DNA from: Candidatus Hebobacterum abditum
GTDB taxonomy: Bacteria; Armatimonadota; Hebobacteria; Hebobacterales; Hebobacteraceae
Direction: 5' to 3'
Assembly (NCBI GenBank): GCA_029821875.1
Contig: JALGXW010000023.1
Location: 1 to 55,676 of the forward strand
DNA: 55,676 bases
In this document: in pieces, positions 1 to 8,914 of the stretch
Layout: each line of letters starts with the position of its first letter
Numbering within the stretch: position 1 is the stretch's first letter
Program-made: the position numbers and the translations under genes
The notes under the pieces: model-generated
The model's database searches: none
Seen by the model: the letters and a program-made list of their open reading frames with translations, nothing else
What the model was told of the DNA's origin: nothing

Positions 1-96
1 CCGACGATAGCATGCGCGTTGTCAGCGCCGATAGGGACATGTCTCATATAGAGACTACTGAGTGATCGTCAGGGCACCCCACAGGGGATGGTTGAC

Positions 97-126
97 GACT
101 CGTCTTATAGGGACTCGTCTTATAGG
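97..126. repeat. Two perfect tandem copies of a 15-bp unit
   Basis: The unit GACTCGTCTTATAGG occurs at 97-111 and again, without any change, at 112-126. It lies in non-coding sequence. With only two copies it is most simply a slippage duplication. Confidence 0.85.
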
Positions 127-187
127 AACAACGACCGACTGGATCAGCAGCGCGGAGACTGCCGGCGGCGCCAGCGTAGGGAACGGA

Positions 188-210
188 CGTTTGTGGGCAC
201 AGAACGGCGC
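188..210 (-). repeat. Diverged, inverted copy of intergenic repeat A
   Basis: Positions 189-210 are the exact reverse complement of 34875-34896, a 22-bp perfect match about 34.7 kb away. Both contain the CACAAAC core of repeat A (plus orientation at 34891-34896). This copy runs opposite to all other copies in the window. Confidence 0.6.
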
Positions 211-344
211 GTCTGTGCCCTGCCCTATCCTTTATATATGCGGCGCACTCAGCGCGGTACTCAGATCCGTCGTCCGCCAGAACTCGTGGGACGGCCCAAT
301 GGCGCCGTATCGGCACTTCTGGCCGGTCAGATCGGGCCGGAGCG

Positions 345-1877
345 CTACTGCTCGATCCAGATGGGCGACGTCCACGCCATCTGGCCATTAGTCTGGCTCA
401 CCCTCAAGTAATAGTAGCATCCCGCAGGGGCATCATCTGAGAAGGTTGCCCGCGCGGTATACCCGTCCTGGGGAACTCCCTTGTGAATCTTGATTTTCGG
501 TGCATTGTGGTACAGCACGTCAGGACTTGGGATGTCCACCGGTGCCAGCCCGAACTGGTCCTCGAGAGCAGCGCGTGCTTCGTCGAGCAGGGGGACGACC
601 CGCGAGCCCCTGAGTGCATCCTTAAGGGATAGCTGCACCGTCTGCCCTTCCACCTCCAGAGACAGCCGAGCGTCTGAGCCCCCTGTCAGCTCAAACACCA
701 CCCCCTGAACGTTCTCCTCGGGGTGGCGCCGGTCCGATGTCGTCAGCTCCCACTCCCACTGCCTCTCCGAGACCCGCCGAAGACGCTGCCCGAAGCGAGT
801 GAAGCACCCGCGTGCCCTCGCGATCTCCCCTCCTTCGATTGACAGGCGCCCGTTCCACCGGCGCTCGAAGGATCTCAGACCATACTCGCGGCCCGAGCCC
901 CACCCGACCGTGACACGCAGCTTGGCGCGCACGTGCGGGCCGGGCGTCTCCACCTCCCACGTGCCAGCGTGGCAGTGCGTGGCGACGACCTGCCCGTTCC
1001 GCACCAGCTCGATCCGGTCGATGGCGGAGTCCCCGATGACGGAGGCCGAGAGCTTCACCTCTCCCCGCCTCTTGATCACGCTACCCATGGGAGCGCCGTC
1101 CACCCGGAAGTCGACCGACATGCGGTCCCCTGTCACGCCATAGGTCCGTTTCTGGAGCAGCGCCTCCCACAGCGCCTTCCGCGTAAGCTCCTCTGCCCAG
1201 ACCGCGACAAGCCCGTTGTTCCACACTCCTGGGTATCCAGTGTGCGTGTCGCCTGAGGCGATGATCCCCATGCGGAGGCCTCTCGCAAGGCCCTCCTGGA
1301 TGGTGCCTCCACTGACCCGCGGCCCCATCGACCTGTTCTGAGTCATGCGCAGCGGCGCGTCGACCGCCTCCGAGCACCCGTGATGGGAGTAGATCTCCGC
1401 CACTGGCGACAGGCCCTCATCGTGCAGGCTCCAGTCCTTACCCCGACTGCCGGGCCCGGCACGATAGGCAGTATGATGTGGGATCGCAACCGCCCCGCTC
1501 GCGCGGCACTGCTCGTACAGTTCCGGCAGCGTGTCGGGCAGGGCCAGCGGCCCATCCTCTCGGTAGAACACGTTGTGATCACCACCTGACCGGCGGTTTC
1601 CGTGCCACTCGTATCCCGCGAAGGTCACGAACCTCCCTGGGTCATTGTGCTTGCGGACCGCCGCGCGGACTGTCTCCCAGTCACGCAAGCTCTGCTCGGA
1701 GAGTCCGATGCTCTCTGACTTCAGCCCCTGGGGCAGTTGCTGGTAGTCATAGGGATAGTAGGCGATCGGGAAGAAGTCCAGTTGCGCCCGGGCGGCCGTG
1801 AACACCGCATCGATCCGGGATACGTCTCGGTGGTGCAGGTTGAGGTGCATGTCGCCCCAGTAGAGGTGCTCTGACAT
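345..1877 (-). CDS. DUF3604 / PHP-like metal-dependent hydrolase
   Basis: A 510-residue protein that begins with a metal-site motif (YWGDMHLNLHH, residues 6-16), as in the DUF3604 branch of the PHP/amidohydrolase-like superfamily. Later histidine-rich segments (EIYSHHG, ASGDTHTGYPG) fit a binuclear metal centre. The C-terminal third looks beta-rich, with a segment on pairing a ligand or substrate (IELVRNGQVVATH), and probably forms an accessory domain. There is no signal peptide. The ATG has AGGAG six bases upstream. Members are usually annotated only as DUF3604 proteins and their substrates are largely unknown. It follows the GH4 gene on the same strand after a 350-bp gap that holds repeat A, so it may have its own promoter. 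Family call is firm; reaction unknown. Confidence 0.8.
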   Translation of the reverse strand: MSEHLYWGDMHLNLHHRDVSRIDAVFTAARAQLDFFPIAYYPYDYQQLPQGLKSESIGLSEQSLRDWETVRAAVRKHNDPGRFVTFAGYEWHGNRRSGGDHNVFYREDGPLALPDTLPELYEQCRASGAVAIPHHTAYRAGPGSRGKDWSLHDEGLSPVAEIYSHHGCSEAVDAPLRMTQNRSMGPRVSGGTIQEGLARGLRMGIIASGDTHTGYPGVWNNGLVAVWAEELTRKALWEALLQKRTYGVTGDRMSVDFRVDGAPMGSVIKRRGEVKLSASVIGDSAIDRIELVRNGQVVATHCHAGTWEVETPGPHVRAKLRVTVGWGSGREYGLRSFERRWNGRLSIEGGEIARARGCFTRFGQRLRRVSERQWEWELTTSDRRHPEENVQGVVFELTGGSDARLSLEVEGQTVQLSLKDALRGSRVVPLLDEARAALEDQFGLAPVDIPSPDVLYHNAPKIKIHKGVPQDGYTARATFSDDAPAGCYYYLRVSQTNGQMAWTSPIWIEQ

Positions 1878-2227
1878 CTCGCTCTCCTGGGGACCGCGTT
1901 CGTCGGCCCGGCCCGTCTTCCCCCCGCCACCCGTAGCGGGTAGGAGATCACGGGTCAGGAGTGCCCCTCCCCAGGGAGCATGCGCCGGCCCGCGGATGCC
2001 GTGGCGTCGGGACAGAAGGAGCGTTTCGGGTCCACAAACAGCTGTGTGGTGCCCGGCACGGTTGTCTGAATCAGGCGCTCGCCGGCAACACCAGCCTGGG
2101 CATTCTGACGTCTCTCAGCGGTGTCGCATCGTCATCTAACAAGCACACACAGTCGCTTAACAACGACCGACAGTCTCGGTCGCGCTTGACCGCGGCACCC
2201 GGCCAACCTACGGGCCGAATGGATATC
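1878..2227. other. Intergenic region with repeat A1
   Basis: A 350-bp gap between two minus-strand genes. About 130 bp of it (2011-2142) is a copy of the dispersed repeat A. The rest shows no open frame with support. Confidence 0.6.
2011..2142 (+). repeat. Intergenic repeat A, copy A1
   Basis: This copy has the core GTTTCGGGTCCACAAACAGC followed by TGTGTGG (2022-2049). The downstream block (GTCTCTCAGCGGTGTCGCAT, about 2110-2130) matches blocks at 24803 and 21675. Its stem at the TTTCG loop is poorly paired, unlike copies A2 to A4. It lies upstream of the minus-strand DUF3604 gene. Confidence 0.7.
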
Positions 2228-3574
2228 TCAGTGGTAGTGTTCGCGCAGCTCGCCGTGGTAGGGCAAACCGAAGATCTCATCTATCAAGTCCTCAGCCTGC
2301 TTCTGCGAGGTTATCCATTTGTCCGTCATCACCAGATGTGTGAGGAGATTGCGGCTCCCCTGCTGGTAGGCCTCCAGCTCAATCTCCACCGGCGCCACTC
2401 GATCTCGCAGGAGGTGAGCGAGAATCGCTTTGGGCAGGCCGTCGGTCTTAATCCCCTGCACGCCGCGGCGGCTTATCAGCGTCGGGATCTCCACCTCGAA
2501 GTCGCGGGAAACGCCGGCGACAAATCCGTTCGTGTTCTGGATGTTGGTGATGAAAGTCCGAGGGATGTCACAGGCGATGGACTCGATGATCGGGATCTGC
2601 AGCCCGTGAGCTTCCGGCCCTTCGGAGGCGTTGACGTATTCGCGGGACTCATCCTGCACCAGGCGCTTGAACTTCTCTGGCGCCGTTCTTACGTGCTCCA
2701 CGTACTCGTACCACCATTGTCGGGAATCCGTTCTCCAGTGCTGTTCCACTTCTTCGCTGCTGTGGTACCACCACGGCCAGGAGGCGCCCGTGATGCTGGC
2801 CGAATCGCCGATGGGAATCGCCCCCAGCTTCCGATAGAGGTCCATCTTCTTCCTCCCCATCTCGCCCTCGGGGTGCTTCTCCCAGTAGCGCTCCGCCTCC
2901 GTTTCCAGCCATTGGTCGATCATCGGGAAGACGTCCCGACCTTCGTAGTACATCTTCGTCAGCCAGATGAAGTGATTGACGCCTGGCACCTCATAGGTGA
3001 TACGCTCTCTCTCCAGCCCCAGCACGGATGCGATCTCATAGACTGAGCCATCGGCCCCGCAGAGCCCTACCATCTTCAGATCTGGATATGTGCGGGTGAG
3101 GAAGGTGGTGCCAGCCAGCACCGGGTTGGAGATGAGCAGCAGCCAGGCCTCCGGGCAGAGCTCGAGCATGTCCCGCGCGATGCCCTCGAAGAGCTGGAGC
3201 TGGTAGTAGTTGAGCCAGAAGGGCTCGTCGTAGAGAATGTGATAGCTGCCGCCCCACTTCACGCCGTGCTTCTCGGCGATGAGCCAGCCGTCTTTCATCC
3301 GCCGCGCGCCATCCACCAAGGCGGTGTTGATGACGAAGTCCGCGCCCTTGAGCGCTTCCCGACGGTCGAGGGTCTTCTCGAACGTGACCTCTACTCCCAT
3401 CTGCTCGGCCACCCGGCGGCAGATCACATGGGTGTCGTCGAGCCGGTCTTCGTCGATGTCCATGAGGCTGACGAGGCTGCCCTGCAGATTGGGCGTGCGA
3501 CAGAGCGCGCGCACCTGACTCAGCGTGAATCCGCCGCTCCCCGCGCCGATAAAGGCGACCTTCACTCGTGCCAC
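2228..3574 (-). CDS. Glycoside hydrolase family 4 (alpha-galactosidase/glucosidase-like)
   Basis: A 448-residue NAD- and metal-dependent GH4 enzyme. The N-terminus is a Rossmann nucleotide-binding start (VKVAFIGAGSGGF, residues 4-16) followed by an acidic strand end (LMDIDEDRL). The GH4 metal/catalytic Cys is in VGLCGAD (C172) and the metal-ligand His in GVNHF (H201). A SNPV motif is at 149-152. GH4 enzymes cleave glycosides by oxidation-elimination at C3 and can accept either anomer, so the sugar cannot be read from the sequence. There is no signal peptide, so it is cytoplasmic. The start is GTG with AGGAG eight bases upstream. It lies 93 bp after the URO-D-like gene and probably shares its transcript. 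A second GH4 gene sits at 17352. Confidence 0.88.
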   Translation of the reverse strand: MARVKVAFIGAGSGGFTLSQVRALCRTPNLQGSLVSLMDIDEDRLDDTHVICRRVAEQMGVEVTFEKTLDRREALKGADFVINTALVDGARRMKDGWLIAEKHGVKWGGSYHILYDEPFWLNYYQLQLFEGIARDMLELCPEAWLLLISNPVLAGTTFLTRTYPDLKMVGLCGADGSVYEIASVLGLERERITYEVPGVNHFIWLTKMYYEGRDVFPMIDQWLETEAERYWEKHPEGEMGRKKMDLYRKLGAIPIGDSASITGASWPWWYHSSEEVEQHWRTDSRQWWYEYVEHVRTAPEKFKRLVQDESREYVNASEGPEAHGLQIPIIESIACDIPRTFITNIQNTNGFVAGVSRDFEVEIPTLISRRGVQGIKTDGLPKAILAHLLRDRVAPVEIELEAYQQGSRNLLTHLVMTDKWITSQKQAEDLIDEIFGLPYHGELREHYH

Positions 3575-3667
3575 TCGTGTCTCTCCTATTCGGTCAGTAC
3601 CCGCCGCAACCCGTCAGATGGAGCGAGCATCTGTCGTCGTCAGGCACAACCGGCTGTGCCCAGTCGA

Positions 3668-4906
3668 CTACGCAGCGGCCCCTTCTGCTTCTTCCCGGGC
3701 GATCTGAGTCCACCGACTCACGCGGTACGGATCGCCCCTGATGTTGTCCGCGGTGTCGATGATGAACTCCATGGCGCACCCGTGCTCCTTGCCCAGCGAC
3801 ATCGTGTCTCGGATGCTCTCTCGAACTGCGTCCTCGTCGAACACGTCGGAGGCAAACACCATCGGGTCGGACTTGCACTCGAACACGTAGTCGGGGCCAA
3901 GCTCCTGCGCGCTGATGCGCTTGTCGGCCCAACGGCTGATGGAGACCTTGCGTAGGTTCGGCACCAGCCGCTTCAAGAGAGGGATCTTATGGTGCAGCGG
4001 CTCGCAGCATCCATAGTAGGTCAGTCCGAAACGCTTCAGGATCGGCACTTGGTACCGCAGCACGAACTCCTCGTGCATCGCAGGCGAGACCGGCGCCATG
4101 GTCTGGGAATCCGCGAACCCCCACAGGTCCTTCAGCCGAACGTGCCCGTTGAAATCCGGCGCGGGGAGTTCGTCGGTGAGCCCCGATCCCCCCGAGCCCA
4201 CGGAGCCGTCGGTGTTGTTCAGCGAGAGGAGGCCCTGAGATTCGGCCGATTCCAGCTCTGCGATTCTGCCCTCCATCAGGCGCCGCATGCCTTCGTGAAC
4301 CATGTCGGGGTCTTCCGCCATGTCCAAGAGAGTCTGGTTGAGACCGCGCAGGGCAGTCCATTCGTCAATCAGGCCGGCGTAGGCGTGGCAGCCGCCGTGT
4401 ACGCGCACCTGTAGGATGTCGCCAAAGAGCTCTTGATAGAACTCGAGCTCCTGCTGCGTGGCCTCCGCGTCGTGCTCGACCGTGGGGATCTTGATGAGGT
4501 CCAGGTCTTCGCGAGCCTTTATCGGCGGGTCCCAAACGTACGAGCCCCTCTCCTCCTGCGGATGAATGTACCTCGGGCCAACTCCCCAGCCACACGAGTG
4601 GATGACTCGGGGCACGGCGTAGGTGTCGTCGTTCACCTCATCGTCAGCGAAATTCTCCGCGGCGTAGATCCTCTGTCGTAGGACATACTCTATCTCCCGC
4701 GCTCTCTGACCTTGGCATTCCAGCACGCTCTCCGGCACCAGGACATCCCACGCGCAGACAGGATGGCAGAACACCGTGGGCCGGATCGGCTTCAGCGCGT
4801 TCATCGCATAGCATACCTTGCGCTTCTCCTCCTGGATCGGCCATGCCGCAATCTCAGCGATCCTTTCCGCAAGTCCGCGGACGATTTCTCTGTCGCGCAC
4901 GTTCAT
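3668..4906 (-). CDS. Uroporphyrinogen decarboxylase-like (URO-D superfamily) protein
   Basis: A 412-residue protein of the URO-D/methyltransferase-like superfamily. This branch is common in carbohydrate clusters of Armatimonadota, Planctomycetota and related bacteria. The segment LTYYGCCEPLH (about residues 291-301) has paired cysteines and a histidine in the position used for zinc and thiol binding by corrinoid-linked URO-D-fold methyltransferases. ISRWADK and FECKSDP follow in the C-terminal barrel strands. True heme-pathway HemE is shorter (about 350 residues) and lacks the CC motif, so porphyrin decarboxylation is unlikely. It heads a likely minus-strand unit with GH4. GAGGTGG lies just before the ATG. 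Repeat A2 sits 230-380 bp upstream. The exact reaction is unknown. Confidence 0.75.
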   Translation of the reverse strand: MNVRDREIVRGLAERIAEIAAWPIQEEKRKVCYAMNALKPIRPTVFCHPVCAWDVLVPESVLECQGQRAREIEYVLRQRIYAAENFADDEVNDDTYAVPRVIHSCGWGVGPRYIHPQEERGSYVWDPPIKAREDLDLIKIPTVEHDAEATQQELEFYQELFGDILQVRVHGGCHAYAGLIDEWTALRGLNQTLLDMAEDPDMVHEGMRRLMEGRIAELESAESQGLLSLNNTDGSVGSGGSGLTDELPAPDFNGHVRLKDLWGFADSQTMAPVSPAMHEEFVLRYQVPILKRFGLTYYGCCEPLHHKIPLLKRLVPNLRKVSISRWADKRISAQELGPDYVFECKSDPMVFASDVFDEDAVRESIRDTMSLGKEHGCAMEFIIDTADNIRGDPYRVSRWTQIAREEAEGAAA

Positions 4907-5393
4907 GCGTCCACCTCATGGCCGAAGAACCTCCGAACTGACTCCAGGCCGGAGGAAACAGTCGGCGTCGCTGGCGACCTCCAGACAGCTGGTTTGGCTC
5001 CCCCGTACGTGACTCCTCTCGTCGGCAGGGCAGCCCCAGCGGACCGCTGCAAGCCGCCTTGATCTGCCCACGTAGAGCTTGGGCGGCAGGCGCAGTTGAT
5101 TGGGTACTTCGCCATGTCCCGGTCGCGCAGCAGGTGGCCGTTGTCGGGCGACCGTGAGACCGACAGAGAGGGCTTCCCGTCTGGGCTCATAAACTCGCGT
5201 TTCGACGCGACAAACAACTGTGTGACACTCGATCCTGCGCTCTGCCCAGTTCCTCGACGGTCGTCTCAGCCACGCCCAACAGAGACCGGTGGTCTCACGC
5301 CTGCAACAGGACTCAGCCTCAGGAGTACCGAACCCCCCTCCACAGCCACTCAGGGACGCCGACGGGTTTCTGCGGACTACATGGGAATCAGAG
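4907..5393. other. Divergent intergenic region with repeat A2
   Basis: This 487-bp gap separates the minus-strand URO-D-like gene from the plus-strand heparinase gene, so it should hold both promoters. Repeat A2 occupies 5140-5285. A block near 5010 (TGACTCCTCTCGTCGG) also resembles a block of copies A4 and A5. I see no gene. Confidence 0.6.
5140..5285 (+). repeat. Intergenic repeat A, copy A2 (with perfect UUCG hairpin)
   Basis: The copy holds the conserved modules in order: GGGCGACCGTGAGACCG, then an AGAGGGCTTCCCGTCTGGGC block, a hairpin CGCGT-TTCG-ACGCG (5196-5209), the core ACAAACAACTGTGTG, and a distal GTCTCAGCCACGCCCAACAG block. A second weak stem pairs CAGA (5163-5166) with TCTG (5180-5183) and GGG (5170-5172) with CCC (5176-5178). 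Confidence 0.75.
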
Positions 5394-7685
5394 ATGGCGG
5401 TTAGTTCCTTCATGCTATGCGGTTTCACGCTACTTGCTTGCTGTGCCGTCGCCAGCGCCGTGTGCCCTCCCAGTCCCCCTGACGGGCATCCTCGCGTGAT
5501 GCTACGGCCGGCGGATATCGCGCGCATCCGAGCGCGCTTCCACTCGCCACTGATGGCGGACGTGAAGGCAGAGCTCCTGCGCGAGGCGACCCTGAGCGCG
5601 GACGGGCGCCTGCCCGACGGGAGGCCAGCGGGAGTCTGGGTGTCTGACGGCAGGCGCGTCTGCATGGCGGCGAAGGCATTCCTCTACCTGATCGAAGGCG
5701 ACGAGACCATGGGCCGCCAGGCCGTGGACATGATCCTGGATTACGTGGCCTCAATCGACGCGAGCTACGAAGATGACGGCTATCACGTGTCGGCCGCCAT
5801 GCATGCATCGATCCTGGCCGCCGCGATGGTATACGACTGGTGCTACCCTCTGCTATCCGATGAGCAGAAGCAGGAGCTGATTCGACAGATCGAACGGGTC
5901 TCCGGTGCCGCCGAGTACGGCTGGCCGCCGCCCGAGGGAGTGGGCTTCCTGACTGGCCACTACTCGGAGATCAAGCCCGTCTGCATGTTGGCCGCCGGTA
6001 TCGCCGTCTACGACGAGGAACCTGAGATCTACCACCTGATGGCGGACCACCTATGGAACGGATTCGCGCCAGCGCGCAACTTCTTCTACCCCGGCGGCAA
6101 GCACCACCAGGGCAGCGCCTACGGGTTCAGTCGCTTCCAGAGCGAAGTGATGTCGTCGTTCCTGGTGTCGCGCATGGGCATGCCCAATCCATGCCTCCCG
6201 GACCAGGCCAGGGTTCCCTACTGGTTCGTCTACGCGCGCTGCCCAGATGGCCTGACCCTTGTGGAGGGCGACGATTACCACCGCAGTGCCGGCCCCGGCT
6301 GGCGGGCCGACGGGGGGGCCTGGCTGATGTTAGCGGGGATGGAGGGTGACGCCTACGTCCAAGATCTAGCACTAAGGTCACGGTCGTCGTCGGTCCCTGC
6401 CGCGTTGCGCGCGCTTGCCCGGGACGAGACGCTTGAGGCCAAGGCACTCGAAGAGCTGCCACTGACGCGCTACTTCGGGTCGCCCTTTGGGCAGATGATC
6501 GCGCGCACGGGCTGGGAACTCGACGGGGGTCAGGACGCGCCGGTGGCGGTAGCGATGTTCCACGTCAAGGAGTGGATATTCGGCAACCACGACCACCTAG
6601 ACGCCGGGCATTTCTCGCTCTACTACAAGGGGTCTCTCACCATGGACTCGGGAATCTACGAGGGCCCCGACGGAGGGTACGGCTCCGAGCACTTCCTGAA
6701 CTACTACCAGCGCAGCGTCGCCCACAACACGCTGCTGGTGTTGGACCCAGACGAGCCAACGCCGAAATGGTGGGGCCGGAGCCTGGAGTCCCGCGACGGT
6801 GGACAGTTCTGGCCGAGCAGCAGGGCTGAGTACCAGTCCATCGACGATCTGATTGCCCTCGGCCCTCGGGCCGAAATCCTGGCGCACGAGTTCGGTCCCG
6901 ACCCCATCGTTCCTGACTACAGCTACCTCGCCGGTGACCTCGCGCGGGGCTACCAAGCGCCCGCGCCCTACCCACCGAAAGTCAGCGAGGTGGGGCGTTC
7001 ATTTGTCTTCCTGAACCTGCACGACGACCGGCGCCCCGCGGCGCTAGTCGTCTTCGACCGCATCACATCCAGGAAGCCTGAGTTCCGGAAGTCCTGGCTG
7101 CTGCACAGCATAAATGAGCCGGCCGTCGAGGGCCCCACTACCACGCTCACGCTCACCGAGGATGGGTACAACGGCAAGCTCGTCAACCACACTCTATTGC
7201 CCTCAGCCAGTAACTGCGAGATCGTCAAGGTGGGTGGGCCCGGACGCGAGTTCTGGGTGGACGGCCGGAACTACCCCTTCCGTCCGCGTGCGCGCGGCAA
7301 TAGTGAACCGGGCGCGTGGCGCATTGAGATCTCCCCCCGCGTGCCGGCCAAGACGGACCTGTTCCTAGACGTCATGGAGGTCATGGACTCGGTGGGCGGT
7401 CCGGGGTCGCTCGCGCCCGAGTTGATCGAGACGCACGATCTCGTCGGCGCGCGCATAGCGGACCGCGTCGTGCTGTTCGGCAGATCGAAACGGCGGCTAA
7501 CCGGTTCGCTCGGCTTCTCGGTTCCGGGAGTGGCCGGCGAGTTGCGGATCCTCGTGACTGGCCTATCGTCTGGCCGTTGGCAGGTGGGGGGGCCGGTGTC
7601 CCTCGACCTGAGGGCTACGGAAGACGGCGGCACGCTGTACTTCCGAGGACCCGTTGGCGACTACCGGTTGACCTTCGTCGAGTGA
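5394..7685 (+). CDS. Exported heparinase II/III family protein
   Basis: A 763-residue protein when started at the ATG at 5394. That start gives a clean signal peptide (LCGFTLLACCAVASA, cleavage near residue 22), whereas an upstream in-frame ATG would bury it. The N-terminal half is an alpha-toroid-like domain of the alginate/heparin lyase type. The C-terminal half carries the heparinase II/III signature (NHDHLDAGHFSLYYKG, about residues 397-412) with HDHLDAGH as probable metal and catalytic residues. A beta-sandwich tail follows. The family splits uronate-containing polysaccharides by beta-elimination, but substrate range is wide (heparin, alginate and others). It stands alone on the plus strand, divergent from the URO-D-like gene, and ends at a strong hairpin shared with the prepilin gene. 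Confidence 0.85.
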   Translation: MAVSSFMLCGFTLLACCAVASAVCPPSPPDGHPRVMLRPADIARIRARFHSPLMADVKAELLREATLSADGRLPDGRPAGVWVSDGRRVCMAAKAFLYLIEGDETMGRQAVDMILDYVASIDASYEDDGYHVSAAMHASILAAAMVYDWCYPLLSDEQKQELIRQIERVSGAAEYGWPPPEGVGFLTGHYSEIKPVCMLAAGIAVYDEEPEIYHLMADHLWNGFAPARNFFYPGGKHHQGSAYGFSRFQSEVMSSFLVSRMGMPNPCLPDQARVPYWFVYARCPDGLTLVEGDDYHRSAGPGWRADGGAWLMLAGMEGDAYVQDLALRSRSSSVPAALRALARDETLEAKALEELPLTRYFGSPFGQMIARTGWELDGGQDAPVAVAMFHVKEWIFGNHDHLDAGHFSLYYKGSLTMDSGIYEGPDGGYGSEHFLNYYQRSVAHNTLLVLDPDEPTPKWWGRSLESRDGGQFWPSSRAEYQSIDDLIALGPRAEILAHEFGPDPIVPDYSYLAGDLARGYQAPAPYPPKVSEVGRSFVFLNLHDDRRPAALVVFDRITSRKPEFRKSWLLHSINEPAVEGPTTTLTLTEDGYNGKLVNHTLLPSASNCEIVKVGGPGREFWVDGRNYPFRPRARGNSEPGAWRIEISPRVPAKTDLFLDVMEVMDSVGGPGSLAPELIETHDLVGARIADRVVLFGRSKRRLTGSLGFSVPGVAGELRILVTGLSSGRWQVGGPVSLDLRATEDGGTLYFRGPVGDYRLTFVE

Positions 7686-7749
7686 TGGCATCTGGAACCG
7701 GCGGTCTCGTTCGGCACTGCCGGTAAGACATGGAGCCGACTAGAAGGGT

Positions 7750-7777
7750 GGGTGGAGCGCGCTCGGGCGCTCCACCC
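7750..7777. terminator. Bidirectional terminator-like hairpin
   Basis: A perfect 11-bp stem (7750-7760 GGGTGGAGCGC with 7767-7777) closes a 6-base loop. It sits between the convergent heparinase and prepilin genes. No T-run follows on either strand, so termination may be weak or aided by other factors. A smaller CGTGC/GCACG stem follows at 7784-7800. Confidence 0.65.
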
Positions 7778-7807
7778 TCAAACCGTGCTCTTCCGGCACG
7801 CGACGGG

Positions 7808-8914
7808 CTAGTAGAGGAACTCCATGCCAGGTAGTGGCTCGCCGCACCAGTCGATGTAGCCCTCGCGGCTGCCAAAGCAGTAGTCGTAGGCGCCCTCGAG
7901 CTCTCCGTCGGAGTACTTGGCCAAGAGTGCTTCGGAGTTGATCCAGGCCGCATGGCCATCCAGGTACCCGAGGTTGACTCCGCCCAGGTGCCGAGTGTAG
8001 GAGTTCCTCACCTTGGGGTCCCAGTAGAACTCCATCTTGGTGCCGGCGTGCAGATCCGCGCACTCCGGGCAGTATGAGCCATCGGGGCACTCCACGTTCC
8101 AGTCATCGTCAAAGGTGGGCCAGCCCCAGCTACTCCAGACGACTCCACCGCACGTCGTGCAGCAGATGTCAGGATAGGCCAGTTCCCCGATGCCGGAGCC
8201 TTCCGTCAAGGAGCCGCCGTCGCCGCAGACGAAGAAGTTCACCGGATCCTCCACCTCGACCAGCTTCGTCCCGTACCAGTCGCTGTGGATGATGCTCTGA
8301 GTGAACGTCCCCTTGGCCTCGGCTTCGTCCAGGCCACCGGCAAGCCGCTGCTGAACGATCGAGTCCGTGACCTCGCCGCCCCAGCCGGGGGGATAGATCC
8401 AGCTGCAGGGGCCCCAGGGCGAGCCTCCCCCCGGCGAGCCTCCCCCCCATGCTCCCGCCGTTGCCTGCAGGTAGCCGAACCAATCCGCCATGGGGAGGAT
8501 GAACGTAGCGCCGGCCTCCATCTTCGCGCTGGGGCAATTCCACACATCGCGGTTCTTGACGTACTCGTCAAGAATCACCGGCCACCTGAGGTAGGGATTG
8601 CCCCGCGTGGCGTATGCTCGGGCCTTCGACCACGTCTCATCCACGCAGTCACGGTCTGAGCGGTGTCCACCGGCGTAGAAGTAGTCAAATATCTCCTGTC
8701 GGTGCTCGCGGGGCGGCAGCGTATCGTTGTTGTCCGCGAGGTACATCTGGAAGGCCAGGGCGATGTTCTTCACATTGGAGAGACACACCGCCTTGCGTGC
8801 CGACTCGCGCGCACGCGCAAACACCGGGAATACCATCGCTGCTAGAATGCCGATGATCGCGATCACCACTAGCAGCTCGATCAGCGTGAATCCCTTCCGT
8901 GTCCTTGTCTTCAC
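7808..8914 (-). CDS. Lone type II secretion/pilin-like protein with H-X9-DG motif
   Basis: A 368-residue prepilin. The short basic leader KTRTRKG is followed by the methylation segment FTLIELLVVIAIIGILAA, so a prepilin peptidase should cut before F9. The VFARARE...CLSN block and the H-L-G-G-V-N-L-G-Y-L-D-G ending are hallmarks of the abundant DUF1559-like pseudopilins of Planctomycetota and Armatimonadota. Several Cys pairs (CCTTCG, CPECAD) may bind metal or form disulphides. The start is GTG with a very strong GGAGGTGAT. It is not next to the pilus operon at 38-48 kb. Such genes occur in many scattered copies and may form surface or periplasmic pseudopili. Target and role are unknown. Confidence 0.85.
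   Translation of the reverse strand: MKTRTRKGFTLIELLVVIAIIGILAAMVFPVFARARESARKAVCLSNVKNIALAFQMYLADNNDTLPPREHRQEIFDYFYAGGHRSDRDCVDETWSKARAYATRGNPYLRWPVILDEYVKNRDVWNCPSAKMEAGATFILPMADWFGYLQATAGAWGGGSPGGGSPWGPCSWIYPPGWGGEVTDSIVQQRLAGGLDEAEAKGTFTQSIIHSDWYGTKLVEVEDPVNFFVCGDGGSLTEGSGIGELAYPDICCTTCGGVVWSSWGWPTFDDDWNVECPDGSYCPECADLHAGTKMEFYWDPKVRNSYTRHLGGVNLGYLDGHAAWINSEALLAKYSDGELEGAYDYCFGSREGYIDWCGEPLPGMEFLY

Larger units (their letters stand above)
1..344. other. Intergenic stretch at left edge, no gene
   Basis: I found no convincing gene here. The short open frames lack a good ribosome binding site and recognisable similarity. The stretch holds a small GTCTC/GAGAC hairpin (41-45 with 51-55, loop ATATA), a 15-bp tandem duplication (97-126) and a diverged, inverted relative of the intergenic repeat A (188-210). 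It lies downstream of the minus-strand DUF3604 gene. Confidence 0.5.

Noticed and set aside
1961-3046. Long plus-strand open frame opposite the GH4 gene
   Set aside because: It is antisense to a clear GH4 gene and shows no domain of its own; such frames are common in GC-rich DNA.
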